Source of the DNA: Symsagittifera roscoffensis
Taxonomy: Eukaryota; Xenacoelomorpha; Acoela; Convolutidae
DNA: 64,000 bases
Reading direction: 5' to 3'
Assembly (NCBI RefSeq): GCF_963678635.1
Contig: NC_087067.1
Location: 16,505,018 to 16,569,017, forward strand
Shown here: one piece after another, positions 45,301 through 52,226 of the stretch
Numbering within the stretch: position 1 is the stretch's first letter
How the letters are laid out: each line of letters opens with the position of its first letter
Translations under genes and position numbers: made by a program
Notes under the pieces: model-generated
Databases searched by the model: none
Seen by the model: the letters and a program-made list of their open reading frames with translations, nothing else
Told to the model about the DNA's origin: nothing

Positions 45301-46784
45301 ACGGTCAGTACCGCGCAACTGAACTTCTGCCAGAGAGTGGTGAACAAACACACCATCATTGATTCCCACAGTGCTTCCTGCTCGTCTGATCCTCTGGAGA
45401 TATCATTCGTCCCAACTAATATCATCACACTGGGTATCTTCCCTGGATTCATCAGCTCCACCATCCGGTATAATTGGGCAATTGTCGCGCCTCCAAAGGC
45501 CATCACCGTGGTGACCCATGAGGTCCTCAAATTCGTTAGCACTCTGACTAAGCTGTCTCCCAATATCAGGTGTGATGTCCCGAGTGGTGGTTGCTGCAGG
45601 TTCACAGCCGGGCTCCAGGTAGCTCGATTGAAGCAGGCTCTCGGATCTGTCTCCGGAACTCCCGTGAAACTATACTTCAATTGATTATTCTTCTGCACGT
45701 CTATTACACGAGATACTTTCTTCGCTGGCATCTTCCTTACTTTTCTCTCTGGGATTCTCGAACTCCCCATGAGTGGTGTCACGTCACTCATCCCTTGTCT
45801 GATCACTGTCTGGGAGAGTTGTACTCTGCCCGTATCGTCAATCGTTCCATAGGGTGCAGTCACCCCGGAACCTGGTGCATTCTTGTTAGCGACCAATCGT
45901 CCAGCTGTCTCTATCAGTCTTCTCACTGTCTGTTCCACGACAGGATCACCCAAGGTGTCACTAGGATCCGGGATTGTTACTCGATTCGTTTCTGCTGGAA
46001 GCCGTGTCTCCGTTGTTTGACTCATTTCTCGAGGTGTCAAGAGCTCCATCGGGGACTGCCCACGAGGAATATCCCTTGCAGGTATTACTTTCTCCACGGC
46101 CGTTGTCAACGCCGCCTGCTTCGATCGCTCTTTGTACTCCTGCCTTAAGCGTTCGATCTCTTGACCTTGCTTTTTGTTGCAGTCTTCAAACAACTTCCTC
46201 CACACGTCCCGGTCTTCCTCCATTGCCAGCATGGTCTTCGTCATATCGTCTAACTCCTTCTCCGTTCTTTTCAGCCGATCGTTCATCTCGTCCAGGTCTT
46301 GCATGGTTTGGTTCGTCTGAACCGTCTGTGTTACTTTCGCCCTTTTTGGTGGCACAGCTGCTCTCAGTGGTGAACCAGACGAGGTCGCCTCGCTGTTCAT
46401 CTCCCTATGCATTCTCGTCAGCCCAGGTTTAGGCTTAGAGGGCATTGGCATCTCACCTGGTTGGTAAGTCCTGGAACTTCCCAACCCAGGCTCATTCGCC
46501 AAGTCATTCCCTGAGAGAGCCCCGTTTCTCCACCTCATCACTCTCATGTTCGGGCGGTCTAGTACTCCTCTTTCTCCATATGCTGCCATCAACAGGACTT
46601 CCGTGGGGCGGTCCCCACGGTTGTCGTGCCCCAAGATGTTGATCAGGGCGGTCAGCAACATGACCACCTCTGGGTCCTCCAGAGCGAAGTCTCGTTCGAT
46701 CAGCCGACGATAGATCGCATCTACCATCGGTCCCACATATGCCTCTGCCAGGTCCATCAATTCGTCCAGGTTGAAATTGTCCAT
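42303..46784 (-). CDS. ORF4 of the giant element: SGNH-hydrolase-domain protein (1,493 residues)
   Basis: First ATG at 46784 (MDNFNLDELMDL). The order is an N-terminal helical region, a disordered part, then a coiled coil at about 160-225. An SGNH/GDSL-type hydrolase follows at about 400-570: block I LILGDSLVRVL (nucleophile Ser411), block III LVGTNDIS (Asn460), and block V SDGIHF (Asp554, His557). SGNH enzymes are esterases/lipases or acetylhydrolases, and all catalytic residues are present. A Pro/Arg/Ser-rich linker is followed by a second large domain (about 860-1130) with ITIVFAGINNHLHSRGFL, which may be a degenerate SGNH-like fold lacking the catalytic residues. A helical C-terminus follows. 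It lies 411 bases after ORF3. SGNH domains are known in ORF1 of some LINEs and in some giant rotifer elements, but the substrate here is unknown. Confidence 0.88.
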   Translation of the reverse strand: MDNFNLDELMDLAEAYVGPMVDAIYRRLIERDFALEDPEVVMLLTALINILGHDNRGDRPTEVLLMAAYGERGVLDRPNMRVMRWRNGALSGNDLANEPGLGSSRTYQPGEMPMPSKPKPGLTRMHREMNSEATSSGSPLRAAVPPKRAKVTQTVQTNQTMQDLDEMNDRLKRTEKELDDMTKTMLAMEEDRDVWRKLFEDCNKKQGQEIERLRQEYKERSKQAALTTAVEKVIPARDIPRGQSPMELLTPREMSQTTETRLPAETNRVTIPDPSDTLGDPVVEQTVRRLIETAGRLVANKNAPGSGVTAPYGTIDDTGRVQLSQTVIRQGMSDVTPLMGSSRIPERKVRKMPAKKVSRVIDVQKNNQLKYSFTGVPETDPRACFNRATWSPAVNLQQPPLGTSHLILGDSLVRVLTNLRTSWVTTVMAFGGATIAQLYRMVELMNPGKIPSVMILVGTNDISRGSDEQEALWESMMVCLFTTLWQKFSCAVLTVCTVPMNARSLTASGRRHNEGVMRWNNILRNLANRNAGRMILMDIEHELRAMEQARLTSDGIHFDTIEGQAWLNRVFQERLDELEAELSDTGVLKEEGTVNDTVITTFMPPNLETRLGTVPAAINYRQQSSSEPGRRTDVQDRLGEAPMRRTINPRRRIGPVNQPNEGVAGTSRSDTRSETTSTSREERPNRGSLLWSRPMPSPWHIYKEELMKLDLQKVSFIEDARRMLNGATLSVSRLYSITGVDWLIAASINFSSTTALRFADLEGLPSNNTMGPVNARPLQDVRLNHEGRNREERPRRFLTARAPIGQHVKIFRQLTTPPGHVKERVYPKLVNQDGDAERYGGLTAIKKDESIFAAYDKAEMRKAKIMVVANSEFVYTSKSLFWPDVIMLAAVDLDLLQSVSLAIGVQRQTEMNPITIVFAGINNHLHSRGFLSRLRDPATAENAVWPAIKDILESMGEVVDATKEGSFNKVTLRVVFALSPGYAHLPDGLKFVYAMVALLSEGKYDVIISAPNRMIEVENLRPLKAELPAVWSDISNAMRGFKDHALHMLVLDEVLGLELSNFSRQLKLKPGIDDDHRVITAVSNDLWFRAMEVASEGTRRKNSLETRAQLEAMVLRTKPEANQWLHLSPRVAALGADAFQQGPVMITRIHAYLLKEVNLAENAGEKTAEFVNRMCQVTLETFWTQEVKGQEGFERTDSMLEGLGAGWTASFLARVYPKVSHYLIKEFLQAVVKVSIVELIALFVTFGAENFVKGPAILLTDGIQNLRLDGLLTLIAITHGNLAGLMKLTRCPEQMKEKVRNLDMQKSTDSWNKIRDLRHTLIQYLLQQNRFGTGEDETIGKEEEVRRHVGGMPLLTDLSLAMRTDPLALIRGVTEFVTVIYGPAVTFAFPDVKVEAYRRSVLHLNLISAVDGSTLNWCEQQALRELMSEDLLFAKIAEPEMTVINFDDHFCDRMGEVERGHIEVFPKLGNLRPYDKTNGEITRVLVSQQHITR

Positions 46785-47194
46785 ACTTGTTCTTTCCAAA
46801 TTTGATTTGATTTGATTTGATAACTTGACTCAAGTGAGTAATTTAAATGATCAATCAGGATCTAGAAAAGAAATCACGAATGTCACACTTGTCAATTTCA
46901 CCTCAACATACGTCGTTAAAATTTGCTTAAAGACAGTTCAGATAAAAAGATATTTATCCTAAAATTTATTAAAATCAATTGGTTTCTAAAATTTTGGAAT
47001 ACGACCTAAGATTGGACAGTCCAAACTTTGGATCTATTCCCAAAATCGTCATTTAGTTATTCATGGTCACTAACCCCTACTTACCCATGATCTTAATAAC
47101 CTAACACACAACAACACATAACATAACATAACATAACATAACACACATATCACACGTAACTTGGTCTTTGGCCTAACACCCTCTCGCACATCAC
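46785..47194 (-). other. Spacer between ORF3 and ORF4
   Basis: About 410 bases without a reading frame. Contains two simple tandem runs on the + strand: ACATA repeats (about 47108-47145) and TTTGA repeats (46800-46822) just upstream of the ORF4 start. A long leader before an internal ORF suggests a separate transcript, a splice acceptor or internal initiation, but I see no decisive signal. Confidence 0.6.
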
Positions 47195-48370
47195 TCAGCC
47201 TATACTTAAGTAATATTTCTTATGTAGATACACTTGTATGTTCGTATCAGAAAATATCACGTGTACGAGCGCGTACAATTCCCGAGGATGCAGTCTTCCT
47301 CTATTTGGATCGTACACTGGAAGCGAAAGTTCCTTCACGTCCATTTCCACAAGGAAGTCCCTCAGCCTCGTCAAAGACAAGACTAGATTTTCTGGGTCCA
47401 CGTGCTGCTTCTCTGTCGCCCTTGTTACCAGGAAGCATAAATACTTTCCCGGTATCTGCGACACCGCCGGGGGTAAGGCTGCTACGCCCCCTATCCCTGG
47501 TCTTTGCTTCCAAAGGAATTCCACGTTTTTGTATTCTCTCTTAAAATCTGCCGCTAGCGCTGTCCTAAAACTCATGTCTGCGGTGATCGCTATCGCACAT
47601 GTTCTGTCTGTGAGTATGAAATCGCTATCTGTTAGTACTATGTTACTTGAATATTCATTTGGTAAGTTAAAATATGACTCAACTACCCTGCCTATGTCAG
47701 GTTTCTTAGGTTCTTCGCCTGTTTCTGCTTCTAAGTCTCCTGTTTCTCTTGCTATTCTCAATTTTTTTATTATCAAGTTTTCAGTGTGGGTAAGTCCTAC
47801 CCCCACTCCCCGGACAAAAATATCCATCGGCGTCCCCGTCGATCGCATACCGGGTATTAAGTCGAGATTTGAAGCTGGAATGAGTAAACGTCCTTCCTGG
47901 GCAGCCCAGGAAGGATCGTCTCGTTCAGTCTTGACGTATTTCATGCTTTCACGATCTACGTCTTGAATCGTGACGCTGGTCTTCTCTGGATCCGAGGTCA
48001 TGTCATTCAGCCACTCTAGGACACGCAGTTTCGTCTGGTCTTGTTCATATGACTGCTGTTGCTCATCGTCAAATTCTACCTCCGGTTTCGACCAGTCGTC
48101 AACCCACTCATCGTTGTGATCATTGACTATGTCAATGTCTTGTGACACCGTTATTTCCTCTAAACCCACTACTTCCTCCACTATTTTCTTTAGATCTATC
48201 CTATCCACTATAAAGTCGTCACCGTAAGGATTGTACTTTTTTTCTTGGTCTCGTCCCGTCCTTCTGACGAGTCTGCATCGTGAACGGAAGGTCTGCTTCC
48301 AAGTTCTTGGGAACCTCTGTTTGTTCGGGATCCTGCCAATCCTCTTCTGCGTAGGGTAAGGTTTCATCAT
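47195..48370 (-). CDS. ORF3 of the giant element: macro-domain protein (391 residues)
   Basis: ATG at 48370, overlapping the end of pol by 152 bases in a different frame. Residues 1-50 are basic and 50-150 very acidic. The C-terminal 140 residues (about 243-385) follow the macro-domain layout of the TARG1/OARD1 type: CAIAITADMSFRTALAADFK at the first ADP-ribose loop, GKYLCFLVTRATEKQHVDPE, LTRLRDFLVEMDVKELSLP, then VYDPNRGRL where canonical domains have IGCGLDGL, and HVIFSDTNIQVYL. Lys277 and Asp354 sit roughly where TARG1-like enzymes keep catalytic Lys/Asp. Both glycine-rich loops are altered, so binding or activity may be changed. Macro domains bind or remove ADP-ribose. It could be made by frameshift from pol or from its own ATG. 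Confidence 0.75.
   Translation of the reverse strand: MMKPYPTQKRIGRIPNKQRFPRTWKQTFRSRCRLVRRTGRDQEKKYNPYGDDFIVDRIDLKKIVEEVVGLEEITVSQDIDIVNDHNDEWVDDWSKPEVEFDDEQQQSYEQDQTKLRVLEWLNDMTSDPEKTSVTIQDVDRESMKYVKTERDDPSWAAQEGRLLIPASNLDLIPGMRSTGTPMDIFVRGVGVGLTHTENLIIKKLRIARETGDLEAETGEEPKKPDIGRVVESYFNLPNEYSSNIVLTDSDFILTDRTCAIAITADMSFRTALAADFKREYKNVEFLWKQRPGIGGVAALPPAVSQIPGKYLCFLVTRATEKQHVDPENLVLSLTRLRDFLVEMDVKELSLPVYDPNRGRLHPRELYALVHVIFSDTNIQVYLHKKYYLSIG
47805..47816 (-). other. Internal PPT-like 12-mer near the element's midpoint
   Basis: The minus strand reads TGTCCGGGGAGT, identical to the polypurine tract at the 3' LTR, and is followed by a further G-run. It is about 590 bases from the element's geometric centre (48394). 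See the matching copy in pol at 50360-50371. Confidence 0.5.
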
Positions 48371-51300
48371 CCGCTTCGATCTTTTCGTTTGGATCCAGGT
48401 CCAGCGGTATATCCGTACCTTCCTCTACGATTTCGTTTCCATCGTTCTTCTCCCTGGTGCCTTTTTCATTGACCTCACAAGCAGGATCCATCATTAGATA
48501 ATCCCCTTCTTCCATGTCTGCAGGTATACACCAGTCTTCTGTCGATGGATTGTGTGGCTTGATGTTCTCGTAGTGGGCGGCTCGACCAGTACTCAGTCTG
48601 TAAAAGCGTCCCTCTTGGTGCACCTCTGTAATCATGAAGGGTCCCCTCCACTTCTTCAGAAGCTTCTTTGTCCCTTTCGGTGGTATGACGTTCTGAAATA
48701 CCCATACGTAGTCACCCACCGAGTAAGCCTTTGCACCAGCTGCTTTCTTGTCGAATCTTTTCCTCTGCCTTGCCTGTGCCTGCTGAGTGTTTCGTCTACA
48801 CAAGTCGTTCAACTCCTGTTGGCGTCTGATCACATCCCTCACGTAGACCTGTGGGGACGTTTTCTTTCCCTCATATTCTGGGTAGAAGAAGGTTAAGGGC
48901 AAAGACTTTTCGTGTCCAGTTAGCATCATGTGTGGACTGACTCCAGTGGTGGAGTGTTGCGTGCTATTATAAGCTCCCATCACCTGCGGAAGGTATCTGT
49001 CCCAATCGGTCATGTATCTGGAACAATATACTCTCAGCATCGACACTAACGTCCTATTCTGTCTTTCCACTAAACCATTCGTTTGAGGGTGGTACGTCGT
49101 GGAGTGAGCTTGAGCGACCTGTGAGCGTCTCATAAGCTCTTTCGTAAGCTCTCCTACGAAAGCTGTTCCATTGTCCGATTGAAACGTCATCGGACAACCA
49201 TGTCTTGCTATCCATGTATTAATCAGGTGGTCGCATGTCTCTTCCGCCGAGGCAGTTATGCAGGGCACGGCCTCTGCATACTTCGTAAAATGATCTATCA
49301 TGACCAGCACCTGATTGTAACCATTGTCCGTCATGCATATCTTTTGGTGATCTATTTGTACCACCTCATTGAATTCAGACGACTCGATCGATTGTAAAGG
49401 AAATCGCAACTTCCTAGGATCCTTGACCTGTTGGCATGATAGACATGCTGTCACGCATTTCTCGCATGCCTTTTTCATCCCAGGCCACTCAAAGCGCTTC
49501 AGGATCCTCTGATATACTTTGTCAATCCCCTGATGGCCCATTTGATCATGTGACCTGAATAATAGTTCTGTCTGATAGAGTTGCGTTAATACTATCGCGT
49601 TATAATTGTACAGGACTCTGTCTTCCTCCCTTCTTTTGCAAGCTACGATCCCGTCCTTGTTCAGATATAATCTCCCCTCCTTCTGCATGAAGTATTGTCT
49701 CAGGATCCTATAGCTGTCTTCTTCCAGGTCACCTTTGTCAGGTGCACCGTTTTCTATCCACCTTTTTAGGTTGCTTGTCATGCGATCATTTCTCTGCGCC
49801 CTTAGAAGGTCCGAGAGTCTGTATCTCGCCTTCAAGTACGTCTTCATGACTCTCATCTGACTGTTCAGCTCGTTGGGCTGATGTGTGTCTTCTTCCATCT
49901 TAACGCACCAAATCTTCGCCAACGGTTGTGTTTCTTGCTGAAACGGCTGAAGATCAGTCCTGACTACCTCTTTCTGTGGCAACAGGCTTATCGAACGTTT
50001 CGATACCGCTATCGTTTCTAAGTCATCCGCTGCGTTGTCAAAGACTCTTTCGCTTGGTATTAGGTAGCGATCACTGTCAGGATCCTGGTACACCTCTCTG
50101 TCCAGGTCTCTCGCCCGAGTTTCCACTAGTAGCGTGTGTATTGCCAGTTCTGACAGTTCGGATCCCGAAGTCGAATTCCTGCCGGAATAGTTGTCCATTC
50201 CTGAGTTTCGGGATTCATCATCCGTCGAAGGTGTTGTGCTGGAGACTGCACGCTCCTCCAGATCATGTCCGTATTTCCTTCGCATCCATCTGAGCTCTCC
50301 GGACAAAACCTTGTTCTCTAGGTCTTGTTTCTCATCAGGTATTTTCTCGTCTATCTCGGACTCCCCGGACAAATTTTCTTGTGCCGGGTGTTGAACCTGT
50401 GATCTTTGATCTTTCTCCTTATCCTTCTGCCCGGACAAATAGTCTTGCAGCAGATTTTGTTCTACAAGTTCACCCTCTTCCTCTCGGTCCACAAAGGTGA
50501 CAGTTTTCTTTTGGTTGCCGCTCTCCTGTTCTTTCTGTCCGTAAAAAGTACTGGTTAAAATCTCTTGGGGTATTGAGGATACTAGTTGCTGAACTATTGT
50601 CCTACAATCCCTCTCGTTCTCTTCGTGTTGTCGTCTGGACGGCATGATCTTTACTTTCTCCCTGACTGTTAGCGATGCCACTGCTGCTGTCCACTCGGGG
50701 TCATCTCTGGTCACTTCTCTTTCTAACAATCCACCCAGCATCCGCATTACTTGTGGTGTGACTTGCACCGTTTTATCCAATAGTGAGAGGCTGTTTATAT
50801 TCATGCGAGAGAGTTCGACCAGGTTCGAGCGCAGCAACAGATCCAATGGGACCGGGTCCTCCCTTGACAGGATCTTTATCTCGGCTGCTTTCTCTACAGG
50901 TAACTCAGGATGCCCCGGAATTGGAAGTCCAGACTTATCCAACCATCTCGTTAAGGGAAGCGCTTCATAAGTTTGTTTGTCCAGAAACGAGAATCCCTCC
51001 TTTACTTCCGCCTGATTGGCTTGCTTCTGCTCCAATCTTTCATAGAACTCAGTTTTCTTGCTGAGACTGTCAGCATTCTGATGTTTATCACGCATCCTAT
51101 GTTCGATTATCATGTGGTAGCCATCCAGTCTTACTATCCATCTACCAATATAACTCTGATCCATCGAGTAGGTCTTCAACCAGGATAACGCTCTGTTGTC
51201 CACGCGTAACTTGAAGGGAGCGCTCCCCAAGTATGCACGGTACTTTTCCACGAAGGTGACCACTGCAAACATTTCTGCTTTCGGTGCGCCATATTTCATC

Positions 51301-52226
51301 TCTGTGTCACTCAAGACCTTGCTGCCGTATGCAATGGGACGGAGAACCGTTCTTCCGTTCCATTCTTGCTCTTGATGCAAGATTCCTGAGATGGCCACCA
51401 CCGATGCGTCTGTGTCGAGAACATACATGCCCTTTTCTGTAGGCATGCCCAGCACTGGCGCTTCGCACAGTTCCCGCTTTATGTTCTCAAAAGCAACTTG
51501 TGCTTCATCGTTCCATTCGAACTTCTTCCCTTTGTTGCGCATCAGCTTCTGCATCGGATACACCTTGTCCGCATATCCTTTAATGAATTCACGGTAGTAA
51601 TTGGCAAACCCTAGGAAGCTCATGAGCTGTGTGTCCGTTCTAGGAGCTTTCCATGTCAGCACAGCCTCTACTGCTTCTGGATCTGGCCTCACACCATGCC
51701 GGTCCACCATTCTTCCCAGGTACTTGATCGGATCTCTAAGGATTTCACATTTCGATGGTTTGCATTTCAAGCCTGCTCTTTTCATACATCCGAAGACCTC
51801 ATCGAGTCGATCAATGTGATCCTCCAGGGTTGGTGTCGCTATGACTACGTCATCCACGTAGCACATCAAGAGATTCCCGTACTTTTTGGTCACTCCTGTC
51901 AAAGCCTGAGCCATCAGCCTTTGAAAAGTTGCTGTTGCATTGCACAAGCCGAAGGGCATCCTCTTCCACTGGTACAACCCCAATTCGCACGCGAAACCAG
52001 TTTTTTCCCTGTCCTTCTTCCGCAGAGGGACCTGCCAGAAGGCAGAACCTAAGTCCAATGTGGTGAAGAACTTGGCATCACCAAGTTTAGATAGGCTCTC
52101 GTCTATTCGCGGTATCGGGTACGCATCTTTAATCGTTATCGCGTTCAAGTAACGAAAGTCGCAACAAAATCTAAGCTGCCCCCCTTTCTTTTTCGCCATT
52201 ACTACCCCGCAAGCCCACGGCGATTT
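48219..52226 (-). CDS. pol: Giant-element pol: reverse transcriptase, RNase H, integrase (after in-frame TAG)
   Basis: Reads in the same frame as Gag-protease and starts right after a single TAG at 52227-52229. The next in-frame ATG is at 52199. Numbering from it: RT with FCCDFRYLN, TTLDLGSAFWQ, MPFGLCNA and YVDD (114-117); RNase H with Asp262, Glu309 and Asp334; and an unusual ~450-residue insert (about 400-850). Integrase follows with an HHCC finger (His884, His889, Cys919, Cys922), DDE core Asp950, Asp1009 and Glu1045, and an SH3-like C-terminal part (GDYVWVF...KKWRGPFMITEV). A Glu/Asp-rich tail overlaps ORF3. All catalytic residues are present. Architecture RT-RNase H-integrase is Ty3/Gypsy. 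The protein would copy and integrate the element. Confidence 0.95.
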   Translation of the reverse strand, partial: KSPWACGVVMAKKKGGQLRFCCDFRYLNAITIKDAYPIPRIDESLSKLGDAKFFTTLDLGSAFWQVPLRKKDREKTGFACELGLYQWKRMPFGLCNATATFQRLMAQALTGVTKKYGNLLMCYVDDVVIATPTLEDHIDRLDEVFGCMKRAGLKCKPSKCEILRDPIKYLGRMVDRHGVRPDPEAVEAVLTWKAPRTDTQLMSFLGFANYYREFIKGYADKVYPMQKLMRNKGKKFEWNDEAQVAFENIKRELCEAPVLGMPTEKGMYVLDTDASVVAISGILHQEQEWNGRTVLRPIAYGSKVLSDTEMKYGAPKAEMFAVVTFVEKYRAYLGSAPFKLRVDNRALSWLKTYSMDQSYIGRWIVRLDGYHMIIEHRMRDKHQNADSLSKKTEFYERLEQKQANQAEVKEGFSFLDKQTYEALPLTRWLDKSGLPIPGHPELPVEKAAEIKILSREDPVPLDLLLRSNLVELSRMNINSLSLLDKTVQVTPQVMRMLGGLLEREVTRDDPEWTAAVASLTVREKVKIMPSRRQHEENERDCRTIVQQLVSSIPQEILTSTFYGQKEQESGNQKKTVTFVDREEEGELVEQNLLQDYLSGQKDKEKDQRSQVQHPAQENLSGESEIDEKIPDEKQDLENKVLSGELRWMRRKYGHDLEERAVSSTTPSTDDESRNSGMDNYSGRNSTSGSELSELAIHTLLVETRARDLDREVYQDPDSDRYLIPSERVFDNAADDLETIAVSKRSISLLPQKEVVRTDLQPFQQETQPLAKIWCVKMEEDTHQPNELNSQMRVMKTYLKARYRLSDLLRAQRNDRMTSNLKRWIENGAPDKGDLEEDSYRILRQYFMQKEGRLYLNKDGIVACKRREEDRVLYNYNAIVLTQLYQTELLFRSHDQMGHQGIDKVYQRILKRFEWPGMKKACEKCVTACLSCQQVKDPRKLRFPLQSIESSEFNEVVQIDHQKICMTDNGYNQVLVMIDHFTKYAEAVPCITASAEETCDHLINTWIARHGCPMTFQSDNGTAFVGELTKELMRRSQVAQAHSTTYHPQTNGLVERQNRTLVSMLRVYCSRYMTDWDRYLPQVMGAYNSTQHSTTGVSPHMMLTGHEKSLPLTFFYPEYEGKKTSPQVYVRDVIRRQQELNDLCRRNTQQAQARQRKRFDKKAAGAKAYSVGDYVWVFQNVIPPKGTKKLLKKWRGPFMITEVHQEGRFYRLSTGRAAHYENIKPHNPSTEDWCIPADMEEGDYLMMDPACEVNEKGTREKNDGNEIVEEGTDIPLDLDPNEKIEADDETLPYAEEDWQDPEQTEVPKNLEADLPFTMQTRQKDGTRPRKKVQSLR
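50288..50440 (-). repeat. Three ~66-bp-spaced repeats within the pol insert (LSGE motif)
   Basis: TTGTCCGG-type sequence occurs near 50294, 50361 and 50430, encoding VLSGELRW, NLSGESEID and YLSGQKDKE at 22-residue spacing (residues 587-634). The middle copy contains the full 12-mer TGTCCGGGGAGT of the polypurine tract. Either a short protein repeat or conserved nucleotide motifs. Confidence 0.6.

Noticed and set aside
38143-46642. Dozens of + strand ORFs opposite ORF4 and ORF5
   Set aside because: They are antisense shadows of long GC-richer minus-strand frames and have no domain or composition support.
46800-47150. TTTGA and ACATA runs as telomere-like repeats
   Set aside because: Only a few units each and placed inside the element's ORF3-ORF4 spacer; simple microsatellites.
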